Shown here piece by piece: positions 9,988-20,131 of a stretch of 64,000 bases of DNA; the first letter of the stretch is position 1; every line of letters starts with the position of its first letter. The stretch lies in NCBI GenBank assembly GCA_021229015.1, contig CM037778.1:19984909-20048908 (forward strand), given 5' to 3'. The stretch comes from Solen grandis. Lineage: Eukaryota > Mollusca > Bivalvia > Adapedonta > Solenidae. Made by a program: the position numbers and the translations under genes. The notes beneath the pieces are model-generated. The model was not told the origin of the DNA. It ran no database searches and saw nothing but the letters and a program-made list of their open reading frames with translations.

Positions 9988-11620
9988 TGAGTATAGCAAC
10001 ACACTTGAGACAGTTTATGAAGCATTGTCAAAATATAAAAGTACCAGTTCTCTGAATAGTAAGGTTGGTGCTGATGAACAGCTTGGTTCAGATTTATGGC
10101 GCCAGATGAAACGTGTAAGCATTCCATTTTTTGATGGAAATAAAGTGAAATATCCGTCTTGGAAAGCAGCATTTGATGCGTGTATTGACAAAGCACCTGC
10201 TTCTGATGAGTACAAGCTCTTGCAACTGAGACAATGTTTAAGAGGAGAGGCTTTAATGGCTATTGAAAATCTTGGGCATTCTGCTGAGAGTTACCAAGCA
10301 GCTAAAGAGAGGCTGGAACGTAAATATGGTGGTTCGAGAAGGCAGATTGCACTTTACCTCGAGGAACTTGAGCGTTTTTCGCCAATGAGAGATGAAAATG
10401 CAAAAAGTATAGAAAAATTTGCTGATTTGATTGATATAGCCGTTATTAATCTAAAAGAGGCCAAAAAAGAAGGAGAGCTTGGTGATGGGGTGTTGTATCT
10501 AAATTTACAGAAAAAGATGCCTGAGTCTATGCTTACACGATACCATAGATGGATTTATGAAACTGCCGAAGACGAAAATGTTCAAACTTTAAGAAATTGG
10601 ATCAATCAAGAATCCCAGTATTTAACGACTGCAAGTGAAACAATTCATGGTTTATCAAGAGAAAGAAGAAAACCCACAAAACCAGCATATTCAGAGATGA
10701 GTAGTCCAAGAGTGCATAAAACTTACATGATGCATGAAAAGTGTCAAAATCAGTGTAAAGTTTGTGCTGGCAATCATAAAATCTGGCAATGTGAACAATT
10801 TAAAAACAGTACAATTGAGCAAAGATGGAGAATAGCAAGAGACCTATCACTGTGTTTTCGTTGTTTGTGTGATGACCATATTGGAAGTCAGTGCCCAAAA
10901 TCCAGAAAGTGTGGCATCGACAATTGCCCGAAAACACATAACAGGTTGCTTCATGAAAAAAGTCAGAAACAACAACCATCACAGCTTAACCAAAATGCAG
11001 AAGAATTTGTTCCAAAGAATCCTGTGTTTACAAGCACTGACAAAAACAGTTTTGTAGCATTAAGAACTGTGCCAGTTTTAATAAGAAATGGTTCCAAAAC
11101 ATTAAAAGTGAGCGCGTTACTAGATGATGCTAGCACCAAAACATATATTAGCTCAAGCCTGGCTGCAGAAATGCATCTTGGAGGAAAACAACACCGAATG
11201 ACAGTTCAAGTTTTAAACAATAAATTTGAAACATCTGACTCTTTGTCAGTAGAATGTGTATTGCAAAGTACAGATGGGACCTTCTCCAAGTTAATTCAAG
11301 CTCAAACAGTGAATAGCATAGCTGGAAAAATGGATATCATAGATTGGCAGCAAGAAGGCACAAAGTATAGTCATTTAAAAGACATCAAATTTTCTGAAAT
11401 TAACAAGAAAACAACTGCAGATTTGTTGATTGGTCTTGACAATAGTGAAGTCCATGTTTCACGGCAAGAGATTATTGGAAATCCAGGAGAGCCAGTGGCA
11501 CGTCTGACACCACTGGGCTGGACATGTGTTGGTAGAGTTGGTGTTCCGGAGGGAAGCTCATACTTAACACTCTTTACCAGAAATGAGTTAGGATTAGAAA
11601 GTGCTTTGAACAAATTTTGA
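9944..11620 (+). CDS. BEL Gag-protease
   Basis: Only sequence from about 9970 belongs to the true frame; the first residues are read-in from the neighbouring frame. From about residue 60 to 205 it has the BEL gag domain (DUF1759-like: YPSWKAAFDACIDKAP, LRGEALMAIENLG, LERKYGGSRRQI). Residues 267-340 hold Cys/His clusters, CKVCAGNHKIWQC and CFRCLCDDHIGSQC, which bind nucleic acid. An aspartic protease (DUF1758-like) follows near residue 385, with ALLDDASTKTYIS as the active-site region (DDAS where many BEL proteases have DSGS). The ORF ends at TGA (11618-11620) at a position where BEL proteins normally have Trp before EIE, so a TGG-to-TGA change is likely. Confidence 0.9.
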   Translation: MRMSNSYKKMDIISNEYSNTLETVYEALSKYKSTSSLNSKVGADEQLGSDLWRQMKRVSIPFFDGNKVKYPSWKAAFDACIDKAPASDEYKLLQLRQCLRGEALMAIENLGHSAESYQAAKERLERKYGGSRRQIALYLEELERFSPMRDENAKSIEKFADLIDIAVINLKEAKKEGELGDGVLYLNLQKKMPESMLTRYHRWIYETAEDENVQTLRNWINQESQYLTTASETIHGLSRERRKPTKPAYSEMSSPRVHKTYMMHEKCQNQCKVCAGNHKIWQCEQFKNSTIEQRWRIARDLSLCFRCLCDDHIGSQCPKSRKCGIDNCPKTHNRLLHEKSQKQQPSQLNQNAEEFVPKNPVFTSTDKNSFVALRTVPVLIRNGSKTLKVSALLDDASTKTYISSSLAAEMHLGGKQHRMTVQVLNNKFETSDSLSVECVLQSTDGTFSKLIQAQTVNSIAGKMDIIDWQQEGTKYSHLKDIKFSEINKKTTADLLIGLDNSEVHVSRQEIIGNPGEPVARLTPLGWTCVGRVGVPEGSSYLTLFTRNELGLESALNKF

Positions 11621-11670
11621 GAAATAGAGCATGCAAGTGAAAACACCAAAGAAATGTCATACAATGAGCC

Positions 11671-11886
11671 TTGTTGAAAGTAGAAGAGTCAATTAAGGTG
11701 AAAGACAACTTTTATGAGGTTCAACTACCATGGAAAGAAAACAGAGAATGCTTACAGAATAATTATAGTTCAGCTGTAAATAGATTGATGAACACAGAGA
11801 AACGACTACAGAAAGATGAAGAGATTAGAGACACTTACAGTGAAACATTAAAAAGCTATGCTGAGAAGGGTTATGTGCCAAGATGA
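11671..11886 (+). pseudogene. BEL linker between protease and RT, in a shifted frame
   Basis: The conserved linker (VKDNFYEVQLPWKENREC, then NRLMNTEKRL and EKGYV) lies in the frame one base back from gag, and the frame returns near 11870. The two shifts cancel, so gag-protease and pol are in the same register overall. No ATG starts it; it is simply an open segment, not a separate protein. Confidence 0.75.
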
Positions 11887-14800
11887 GGAAACTGAGAAAT
11901 CTGGTTGGTACTTGCCACATTTTCCAGTGGTAAAGCCAGAGAAAGAGACAACAAAAGTTCGAATAGTTTTCGATGCTTCTGCCAAGCACAAGGGTACAAG
12001 TTTAAATGATGTAATACATCAAGGACCAAAACTGCAAAGAGATCTTTTAGATGTACTTCTAAGATTTAGAAAATACTCTGTTGCTGTGGTGTGTGATGTA
12101 GCTGAGATGTATTTACGTGTAGGACTTGATGTTGAAGATCAACCATTTGTAAGATTCCTGTGGCGAGAATCTCCAGAGAGACCTATAGAAACATATCAGT
12201 TCACTCGGTTAGTATTTGGAGTCAATGCATCACCATTCTTGGCACAATACGTCTCGCAGTACAACGCAGCACGTTTTGCAGAGGTATATCCACTAGCCGC
12301 AGAGACCATTTCCAAATCCACCTATATGGATGATAGCATGGATTCGGTTGAGAGTGACAGTAATGGGATTGAATTGTATCATCAGTTGAATGCACTGTGG
12401 AATAAAGCAGGCATGTATGTCAGAAAATGGCTTTCAAACTCAACAGAAGTTCTTAACGAAATCCCCCAGGAAGATAGAGCTTGTCAAATTGACTTGTCAA
12501 ACAGTGAGTTACCAAATGTAAAAACATTAGGGGTGTTGTGGGTGGCTCAGGATGACCAGTTTAGTTTCCAGTATAATGCACCGAATAGTGACATGAAATT
12601 GACAAAAAGAAATCTATTGAAGACAGTAGCTTCGATATTTGACCCTCTAGGGTTCGTTGCGCCATTTATCATGAGGGCCAAAGTAATCATGCAAAATATT
12701 TGGTTGAGTGGCTTGGAATGGGATGAAGAAGTACCACATAACATTGCAACAGATATTATCTCATGGCTTAATGAGTTATGTCTCATAGATCAAATCAAAA
12801 TCCCAAGATGTCTACAAGCTGAAGGCAAAGAAAATGAGCTCAAAGACATGGTGCTTCACACATTTATAGATGCATTCACCACAGCGTACGGTGCAGTTAT
12901 GTACCTGCGGTCATTATATATTGATGGAACAATTACAATTCGGTTTATTGCTGCCAAGGGAAAAGTAGCACCTCTTGAATCAGTCAGCATTCCGCGATTA
13001 GAACTTTTGGGAGCAGTTGTTGGGTTGAAGCTCACAGAGTCAGTAGCCAAAGCATTAGACATGAAGTTAGATTGTGTGACATTCTGGTCAGATAGTATGA
13101 ACGTTTTGTTTTGGGTACGTAATAGAAGTAAGCAAATGAAAACATTTGTTGCAAACAGGGTCTCCCAAATCCAAAATGCAACATCTCCTCAGCAGTGGAG
13201 ATATGTCCCAACCAGAGACAATCCAGCAGATATAATATCTAGAGGAGAATCAGTGACAGAGCTTTCAAGATCTAAGTTATGGTGGCAGGGACCTAGTTTT
13301 CTCAGGCAAGATGAGAGTCAATGGCCAGAAAATCAAGTAGAGGTGAGACCAGAGGCCAAAGTGGAGATGAAGAAACAGGTTACATTCACCACAGTCAGTA
13401 GTCAACTAGACAATGTCGAATGGGGTTTAAACCCAAAGAGATTTTCGAAGTGGGTTCGCTTAGTGAGAGTTTTAGCATGGGTGATACGATTCATAGAAAA
13501 CTGTAGAGTAAAGAGAGATAACCGTGTCAAGGGCGCATTGACTGCAAGTGAAATTGAGGCAAGTGAAAAAGTTGTAATCAGAAACACTCAAAAGGAGAAT
13601 TTCAGTGATGACTATGATCGCTTAAAAAAGGGAGCAATACTTCAGGCGAATAGTAAACTAGTTCCATTAAATCCTAAAATGGATTCTGACAGCATCATTC
13701 GCTCAGATGGAAGATTGACTTACGCACAATATTTACCATATAACACAAGGTACCCTATTATTCTGCCAAGGAAAAGTCATGTTACACATTTGATAGTAAA
13801 GCACTTTCATGATAGTGCAAGTCATTGTGGAACAAATCAGACACTCTCAGAATTATCCTCTAAATATTGGGTCATAGCAGCAAGAGAGGTAATAAGAGAG
13901 GCAGAGAAAAGTTGTATGGAATGCAGGCGAAGAAAAGCAAAGGCTGGAAAGCAAATAATGGCCCCGCTGCCAAGTATTAGAATATCAACTCCTTTGAGAG
14001 CATTTATACACACAGCAGTTGATTTCGCGGGACCATTCACTACTGTTCAAGGTCGTGGGAAGCGTCGAGAAAAACGTTATCTATGTCTGTTCACATGTCT
14101 AGCGACCCGAGCTGTACATTTAGAGATGGCTTATGGTTTGGACACAAGCTCTTTTTTGAATGCATTTTTTCGTATGGTGAATAGAAGAGGTCTACCCAGG
14201 AAAATGCTTTCAGATAATGGCACAAATTTTGTTGGCGCAGATAAAGAATTGAAAGAACTTGTTAATCAGCTAGTGGCAGACAAAGAAAGGTTGGTTGAAA
14301 GTACGGCTAACAAAGGCATAATATGGCAGTTTAATCCTCCAGCGGCACCTCATTGGGGAGGTGTATTTGAATCATTGATTGAGACAGCTAAACGTGCAGT
14401 TTATGTTATACTGAAACAAGCGGATGTCACTGATGAAGAACTCGCTACAGCATTCACTGGAGTTGAAAGCTTAATGAACTCACGTCCATTAACGTTCCAG
14501 TCATCAAACCCAGCAGACTGTGTTCCACTCACCCCAAACCATTTTCTGTTCGGTCAAGCAGGAGGTCAGTTTGCGCCAGAGTCTGTAGATGAAACTGCCT
14601 ACAATCCAGTCAAACGCTGGCGACGTGTACAAGAACTGATAAGCCACTTCTGGAAAAGGTGGCTTCGAGAGTGGCTTCCAGCATTGAATTCGAGAAGCAA
14701 GTGGAACCGTGTATCTAAGGATCTTTGGGAAGGAGATATTGTACTTGTAGTTCATCCTGAAGTTTCACGTGGCAGCTGGCCCTTGGGTAGAGTAATCAAA

Positions 14801-14923
14801 GTGTTTCCCAGTAAAGACGGTCATGTGCGCGCTGCATCCGTTCTTGTGGGTGACAAAGAAATAATGCGACCGATTGTGAAACTTTGTCCGCTCGAAATCA
14901 GCACTGACACAGTTCAGAGTTAA
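11858..14923 (+). CDS. BEL Pol: reverse transcriptase, RNase H, integrase
   Basis: This is a 1,021-residue open frame, intact throughout. The RT begins near SGWYLPHFPVVKPEKETT and VRIVFDASAKHKG (residue 33), with catalytic STYMDDSMDS near residue 155. RNase H shows TFIDAFTTAYGAVMY (about 333), IPRLELLGAVVGLKL (about 377) and FWSDSMNVLFWV. The integrase has an HHCC module (HFHDSASHCG at about 648, CMECRRRK at about 685). Its DDE core has Asp in TAVDFAGPF (about 720), Asp in LSDNGTNF (about 784) and Glu in HWGGVFESLIE (about 834). A DUF5641-like C-terminal domain follows (LWEGDIVLVVHPEVSRGSWP). All catalytic residues I can place are present. Confidence 0.95.
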   Translation: MLRRVMCQDEETEKSGWYLPHFPVVKPEKETTKVRIVFDASAKHKGTSLNDVIHQGPKLQRDLLDVLLRFRKYSVAVVCDVAEMYLRVGLDVEDQPFVRFLWRESPERPIETYQFTRLVFGVNASPFLAQYVSQYNAARFAEVYPLAAETISKSTYMDDSMDSVESDSNGIELYHQLNALWNKAGMYVRKWLSNSTEVLNEIPQEDRACQIDLSNSELPNVKTLGVLWVAQDDQFSFQYNAPNSDMKLTKRNLLKTVASIFDPLGFVAPFIMRAKVIMQNIWLSGLEWDEEVPHNIATDIISWLNELCLIDQIKIPRCLQAEGKENELKDMVLHTFIDAFTTAYGAVMYLRSLYIDGTITIRFIAAKGKVAPLESVSIPRLELLGAVVGLKLTESVAKALDMKLDCVTFWSDSMNVLFWVRNRSKQMKTFVANRVSQIQNATSPQQWRYVPTRDNPADIISRGESVTELSRSKLWWQGPSFLRQDESQWPENQVEVRPEAKVEMKKQVTFTTVSSQLDNVEWGLNPKRFSKWVRLVRVLAWVIRFIENCRVKRDNRVKGALTASEIEASEKVVIRNTQKENFSDDYDRLKKGAILQANSKLVPLNPKMDSDSIIRSDGRLTYAQYLPYNTRYPIILPRKSHVTHLIVKHFHDSASHCGTNQTLSELSSKYWVIAAREVIREAEKSCMECRRRKAKAGKQIMAPLPSIRISTPLRAFIHTAVDFAGPFTTVQGRGKRREKRYLCLFTCLATRAVHLEMAYGLDTSSFLNAFFRMVNRRGLPRKMLSDNGTNFVGADKELKELVNQLVADKERLVESTANKGIIWQFNPPAAPHWGGVFESLIETAKRAVYVILKQADVTDEELATAFTGVESLMNSRPLTFQSSNPADCVPLTPNHFLFGQAGGQFAPESVDETAYNPVKRWRRVQELISHFWKRWLREWLPALNSRSKWNRVSKDLWEGDIVLVVHPEVSRGSWPLGRVIKVFPSKDGHVRAASVLVGDKEIMRPIVKLCPLEISTDTVQS

Positions 14924-15713
14924 AAGAAGATACCATGACCATATAAGTCCTTATTGTGGTTAAAATAAAGTGTTCAAATTAAGTAATGAGACATAATAAT
15001 CTTCAGAGTTTCCGTTAAGTAAGTATAGCCTCAAGCAATAGGAATGTATTTATGGAGAGCTGTGTTAAGAGGCATAATAATCCTCAGAGCCTCCATTTAG
15101 TTAAATCACAAGTGTAGTAAGAAGTGTATTAAGAGTTAAACCAGCATTCAGTCAAGACCACCTGACAGGCAGTACATGACAACCAATAGAAGACATGCAG
15201 TACGTCAAGTTGAAGCCCCAGCTTATCAGCAGCAAAAGACATTTTCAACATTTTAAATATGTTGCTGTTTTTGTTCAGTATTCATTATATTAGTCAGTAT
15301 TAGATCCACCTTTATGCCTCATGATGTGTTATTGAAAATCTGAGATATATACTGTTTCATTGATTTTTTTTATAATCTGAGTAGTGATGTTCTACTCAAA
15401 GTTTTGTAACCATTAATCAATACAGACATTCAAAAGAGTAATTATTTTAAGAGTAATAGTTAAAGTTTATAAATACGGATTTTAGATATGTTTCAATAAT
15501 GGACATATTTTCTAAGCAAGAGTTTATTTGTAATCTTTATTTCAAGAAGTTTTATTTTCCATTCAGGAAAGGTTGGTTAGAGAAAGTGTTACTGACCAGT
15601 TGAATTAGGATGTTATGCACCTTGTTGTCACTTTGGCATAGTTTTTCTCTAAAAGTTTTGTATGTTCAAAATACATTAGTTTATAAGACTGTTTCTTGAT
15701 ATTACATATCAAC
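14924..15713 (+). other. BEL 3' untranslated region
   Basis: There is no ORF here. A short direct repeat occurs near 14986 and near 15069: ATAATAAT-TCAGAG followed by CTCC or TTCC and TTAGTTAA-like words. The rest is AT-rich. Confidence 0.6.
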
Positions 15714-15724
15714 GTGGGGAGGAA
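15714..15724 (+). promoter_or_regulatory. BEL polypurine tract
   Basis: GTGGGGAGGAA lies immediately before the TGTTCAG start of the right LTR, as expected for the primer of plus-strand DNA synthesis. Confidence 0.85.
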
Positions 15725-16025
15725 TGTTCAGAAGAGATTTGTTAAGATTTCTATATAACCAGTAAAATTATGCTTAGAAAGGGATTTAATAGTAGATAAT
15801 AGGTAAAGAGATATATTTTCACTATATATTATTAAAAACTACAGTAACTCTTCGTAATTTAGCATAATATATTTGATGGAATAATAAGAACCTGTTCCAT
15901 GTAAAAATCAGCGTATTGAGTTTTGTTATAAAGCAGATCGCGAAAACTAATAAACATCGTTTAGCACGTGGTGTTTGTTCGATGGTTTCATCGTCCTACG
16001 TCCAAATTAGACATCGTTCAGAACA
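15725..16025 (+). repeat. BEL right LTR
   Basis: The 301-bp copy is identical to the left LTR apart from one extra A near 15780. AATAAA lies at 15949-15954. It is followed directly by the right target-site copy. Confidence 0.95.
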
Positions 16026-16030
16026 CTGTT
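16026..16030. repeat. BEL target-site duplication, right copy (CTGTT)
   Basis: It matches 9277-9281. Removing the element rejoins Gypsy 3' sequence at this pentamer. Confidence 0.92.
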
Positions 16031-16741
16031 TGCTAAATGTTGTTTCTGGAATTTGCATTTATGTATTTTTATAAGTGCTCCAGTAGAGTCATTTATATGA
16101 TATTCCATTTTCAGTACCCGAGAAATGACGGGACGTCATTTCACAAAGTGGGGAAGTGTGTAGTAGGGTCAGGTTTTGGCCATTTAATTAGTTTCGTGAA
16201 AACATGTCATTCTCCCGTTTGTTACCCCATTACCCCTCTTGATACCTCTTGATTTTTACTCAGTTTTAGTTCACTCAATGCCCATGCTTTGCACATGATT
16301 ATGCTGGAGTGGATACCTTGCTTTGTTTGACACTGACATATATGGCCTGGCAAGACTGGTCAGCAAGGTAGTCGGTTTGAAGTTTTCCTTGAGGAAGGAC
16401 ATTTGTTTTTCTTGTCTCCCGCTTGTTTCTTATGGAAGAAGTAGTTTAGCTGGGATATTGGATTCTTGGGCGTTTTTAGAGGTAAATTGTTTGACTTGCT
16501 AGAACGCTATTTTGAAGCTGTTTCATTGTAGTTGCTGCTCTGTAATGTTTTATATTATTCGTTGTTTATGATGTAAGATGGCGGTCTAACTTTGAAATCT
16601 GTATTTCCTGGTCTTTATCTACATGTAATATGCATGTACTTAACCCTTTTGTTTAATTCTTAACAGTGACCAGCACAAATCACTAAGTGAGATTGGCAGG
16701 AGAGAATGGCCTTATTCCCAAAGTTTAGGTGGGAGATAAAT
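16031..16741 (+). other. Gypsy 3' non-coding region, right of the BEL insertion
   Basis: There is no convincing ORF. Near 16120-16160 is a CG-bearing phrase, GAAATGACGGGACGTCATTTC, which is itself an inverted repeat, followed by the purine run AAAGTGGGGAAG. A second purine tract, TTTAGGTGGGAGATAAA, ends at 16740, next to the proposed LTR start. I favour the second as the functional polypurine tract because of the matching LTR termini that follow it. Confidence 0.5.
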
Positions 16742-17105
16742 TGTAATATGTCATGTATATGTAAAATGTTCATATATGAATTATATGTGTTTTTATATAC
16801 TTAGTCTTGAAACCACTGAGCTATGATATATGTCTTATGAAGTTAACTTGTACGTTGTTTTTATGAAAGTGTCAGTTTGCATTTATTTGGAGAAAATATA
16901 GAAGACTGATGTTAATATTGTAATCCTTATACATGTAATTGAATATTTGATGTGTTTCTAAGACTCTGTTATTATTGTTATTTCAGGGTAACTCTTCTAC
17001 CATGTATTATACATGTATATGCAGTTCCATATATACAATATAAAGAATTGAACCACGACCTACTGTTCGTTTTCTGTGAGGATCGGAAAATCCACCAGTA
17101 TTACA
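16742..17105 (+). repeat. Probable 3' LTR of the Gypsy copy
   Basis: The 364-bp stretch begins TGTAATA right after a polypurine tract and ends TATTACA, a perfect 7-bp inverted terminal pair of TG...CA type. It lies in the right place and orientation downstream of pol. There is no second LTR copy in the window (the 5' part of the element is missing), so the call rests on termini, purine tract and position. The next bases, TTCAA, would be the target duplication, which cannot be tested here. Confidence 0.65.
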
Positions 17106-17840
17106 TTCAAAAAATCGTTTATTTATTATATGTAATGATAGAAAGCTGTTTTGAAATAATTCGGGAATGCAAGTTCGGTATAGCATTGATTAACGTATGT
17201 GGTGATAGATTCACATTATTATAAGCTTGAAATTGAGAATCTTTTCGCATTAGAGTATTGTTTTAAATGGCAATCCCATTATAAATTGATACATTACAGG
17301 ACTTTGGTATGGTTAGTTATACACCAGGAAAAAAGTTAAGCATCCTTTCTTTTTTTTACATTGGTTTCAGTTTTAAACTTTCTCATGAAAACTTTGATAC
17401 TAAAATGACTGAAAAATGGTACACTACGTAACATCAACACTATGGTTAACATAACAAAGCCGAAACTAATAAAAAATACAGTCTTTAATATCAAAATGTT
17501 ACGTCCCTAAGACGTATTATTTCCCCTGAAAGTATTGAGCTCCTTGATGGTTAGGGCATCCGGTCCATAACATGGAGATTGTATGTACAATCCCCGACCG
17601 CAACACAACAAATTTAATCTGGTCTGTCTCCAATCTGCTCCAGTTGGGATTTGCACAGTTGTCAGGAAAATGTAGCTTGGTTTGATATGATTCCACTTGT
17701 CAACCTTTTGATATCAAAAAAAGGTAGAACTATGTCTCGTGTAGAAAAGTATTCACAATATTAGATTTTTGTCTTTAACACCTTAAACCAAATTAAGAAA
17801 ATGATAAAAAAACTTATCAACCAATGATTGTAATTCACAG
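17106..17840. other. Intergenic or intronic AT-rich DNA, possible SINE relic
   Basis: I see no exon with good splice sites. At about 17540-17610 is a tRNA-like phrase (TTGATGGTTAGGGCATCCGG, then ACAATCCCCGAC) resembling A- and B-box words of a tRNA-derived SINE, too decayed to assign. If the gene at 17841-19710 is real, this stretch is probably intron. Confidence 0.35.
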
Positions 17841-18086
17841 TCAGCAAATCGGCCAACGTCACACTGCATTGTCCATCACGTCAACAGCAGTTTTGTTTGG
17901 ATACGAAAACAGCAACTCCCAGACCCTCTTCAACTACTATTATTCATGAAGACAATGGGTCATCTACAATTATCCCGACAACGCCTATATCAGCTAAGAA
18001 TTCAACCATCACAACAACACTTAGTGCATCTCTCAATGCATCAAGCCCAGCAACACCCTCTGGTCCTATAGCTGCACGCAGGCAAT
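17841..18086 (+). CDS. Exon: Ser/Thr-rich extracellular stalk of a membrane protein
   Basis: The exon is bounded by an acceptor (TTCACAG, ending 17840) and a donor (AAT then GTAAAG at 18087), both in phase 1. It codes first for a short Cys-bearing end of an extracellular domain (SANVTLHCPSRQQQFC), then about 60 residues rich in Ser, Thr and Pro. These include the N-glycosylation sequons NGS, NST and NAS, typical of a glycosylated stalk. It joins in frame to a transmembrane exon at 18355. Upstream exons with the ligand-binding part are not visible and may be outside the window or cut off by the retroelement block. Function is unknown. Exon status is inferred from splice sites and phase, not from transcripts. 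Confidence 0.6.
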
Positions 18087-18354
18087 GTAAAGTAGCTTTC
18101 TAAATCGAAATGTTTACCAGTCTCGTTTTAAGACTGTACTCGGAAAATCGAGAATATTTTTTTCTTGACTTATTTTCTCATGTCGTTTTGCTTATGTAAA
18201 AAATGTAGTCACCATCGCAAATGGGAACAGCGGATGGGAACATACCTCAAATTAACCACGTTGTTTAGAAAAGTGCCCATTGCAAAAAAATTATATTACT
18301 GCATGTTATTTATACAAAGAATGATATAACTTATTAATCCCGTTGATATTTCAG

Positions 18355-18427
18355 GGGTTGTTATTGGTGCAAGTACCGAAGGGATTGTTTTCCTCATCAT
18401 TGCTCTTGTTTTGCTATTCATATGCAG
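18355..18427 (+). CDS. Exon: transmembrane segment
   Basis: A consensus acceptor (GATATTTCAG) and a strong donor (CAG then GTAAGT) bound a 73-base exon. In the frame set by the previous exon it codes VVIGASTEGIVFLIIALVLL followed by FIC and R, a single hydrophobic helix followed by a positive stop-transfer residue. The incoming phase is 1, with the split codon giving Trp, and the outgoing phase is 2. The agreement of phases on both sides is the main support for this gene. Confidence 0.7.
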
Positions 18428-19406
18428 GTAAGTGTACATGGCGTTACCAGCTAATCCATATAGATGCATTTTGACGCCTTTTTCAAACACAGCACTTCCC
18501 TAGTCCAGAGTCAGCTCAGCTGGCCCATGCTATACTGTAGCTCAGATTGTACACACTATGTACGGCAAAGAAATATACGACTTTGTGTTCAGTAAGTCAA
18601 CAACACCATATTAGAATTATATACATAGATAGTCATGGGGTAATGAGTTAATTTACATATGATTTTCATTTTAACCAGGTCCCTTTAATTGTCGCTATCG
18701 TCTGTGGATTATGTACACATTCATATAAGATGGATGTTTAGATCACAAGAGTCATTATTATACAAAATATGCTTGATATGCAGTTGATAGATTGTTAAAA
18801 CGAAAATACCTAAACCTTGGGTACATCGAAAAGCTTATAGCTTATGACCTCGCCATATCTTCTTTTCTAATGACATGGGAATTCACGCAGACATGAAAAT
18901 AATGGATATCTTCTTTTCATATTCTGGTATTAAAAATTGAGCTGAAGAGTTCAAGCGGGGTGGAAAATTAATGAGAAATATATGGGACATCAGATATTCA
19001 TATGCTCCAGGACAACGCTAACAAATCACAGAAGCTGCAGGAAATGAACATCTCTTCATCTCTCGTATTACCCAATTTGACACCTTCTGATTTTAAGCTA
19101 TTTCCAAAACTAAGATTAACTGCGGGGCAGGCATTGTGATGATATTGATGACATCACTGGGGTTGTTGAGGCATTACGGAACGTCAAGATAACAGTTCTT
19201 CAGGGATGACATAATTATATTAAAGCGTCGTTGGAAAAAAATATATTCAAATGAAGTGTGATTATGTTGAAAAATAATTTAATATTTATTAAATGCGAAA
19301 GGCTAGAAACATTTTGGTTTGCCCTATTATACTTTTCTCTATAACAAGTCTTAAATGATAATCTTTTCTTATCTATTTATTTATTTTTCTTGCAAAAACG
19401 GCTTAG

Positions 19407-19710
19407 GACTGGCACAGATGAAAATGAACCAATACATCCGGAACTAGGACTTAACATAACACATAACGCTCCCGCCTACCTAATTCCTAATCCACGTTTT
19501 GACAACAATCCTGCTACTGATGATAATGCCAGAATTCCTGATCCTATCTATTTTACCCCTATTCATGATTCCGATTATGCATCTATTGGATCCAATGTTG
19601 CGCACAGAATGAATGAATCTACTCAAAATCGGGAGCCACCCCAATCGACAAACCTGCAAATGATACAACCTTGTAATGGACTTGCACCTCTCCGGAATGA
19701 AACATTTTAA
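19407..19710 (+). CDS. Exon: cytoplasmic tail with ITIM-like motif, last exon
   Basis: The acceptor GGCTTAG, after a pyrimidine-rich tract, gives phase 2 and starts the tail RTGTDENEPIHPELGL. The 101-residue tail is polar, rich in Asn and Pro. It has tyrosines in PAYLIPNPRF, DPIYFTP and DSDYASIGS; the last fits the ITIM pattern S-x-Y-x-x-I. It ends APLRNETF and TAA at 19708-19710. A variant polyadenylation signal ATTAAA is at 19921. Together the exons describe the C-terminal end of a type I single-pass membrane protein, perhaps a cell-surface receptor. Signalling through the tyrosines is inference. Confidence 0.65.
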
Positions 19711-20131
19711 TGGTAATATGACGAAAAGGCAGCACACATAAAGTTCAAATTGTGGGGGTATTTTTCAAACAATATATGTGGTAAAATGATAATGAGACTA
19801 ACGATTCTATAACTCATAATACTAGGGTTGTATTAATAGAAGTACATTTTTATCACTGCGTAGTATTATGGAAAGAATACCCTAACAATTTTAATGAAGC
19901 ACATATATACAATGTATAATATTAAATGTAAATTTATATTATGACTATACTTTTTATTATATAAGACAATGTAAAATTTAATTTTATGCTATCTGTTGAA
20001 ATACTGTGTTCTTTCATTGAGATTAAATCTATAACTCACAATGTTAGTTATGAAAATCTGGCGGAACTAATACGATTAAGGAAATGTGGCAGCAGTTACC
20101 ATAAAATAAAATACAAATTACTTGTCTTGAG
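19711..20131 (+). other. Likely 3' UTR and AT-rich spacer
   Basis: There are no further exons. ATTAAA at 19921-19926 could end the transcript of the upstream gene. Beyond that the sequence is AT-rich up to the outer edge of the large inverted repeat. Confidence 0.4.

Larger units (their letters stand above)
9282..16025 (+). mobile_element. BEL/Pao LTR retrotransposon, 6.74 kb, nested in Gypsy sequence
   Basis: The element is complete from LTR to LTR: left LTR, primer-binding site, gag-protease, reverse transcriptase, RNase H, integrase, purine tract, right LTR. The two LTRs differ by a single-base indel over about 300 bp, so insertion should be recent. It nevertheless carries an apparent frameshift in gag, an in-frame TGA, and two compensating frame changes between protease and RT. 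It interrupts the 3' region of the Gypsy copy, so it is younger than that copy. I assign BEL/Pao from the DUF1759/DUF1758-like gag-protease, the RT variant and the DUF5641-like integrase tail. Confidence 0.95.

Noticed and set aside
16145..16160. Purine run AAAGTGGGGAAG as the Gypsy polypurine tract
   Set aside because: No matching inverted LTR end follows it, whereas the tract ending at 16740 is followed by TGTAATA...TATTACA.
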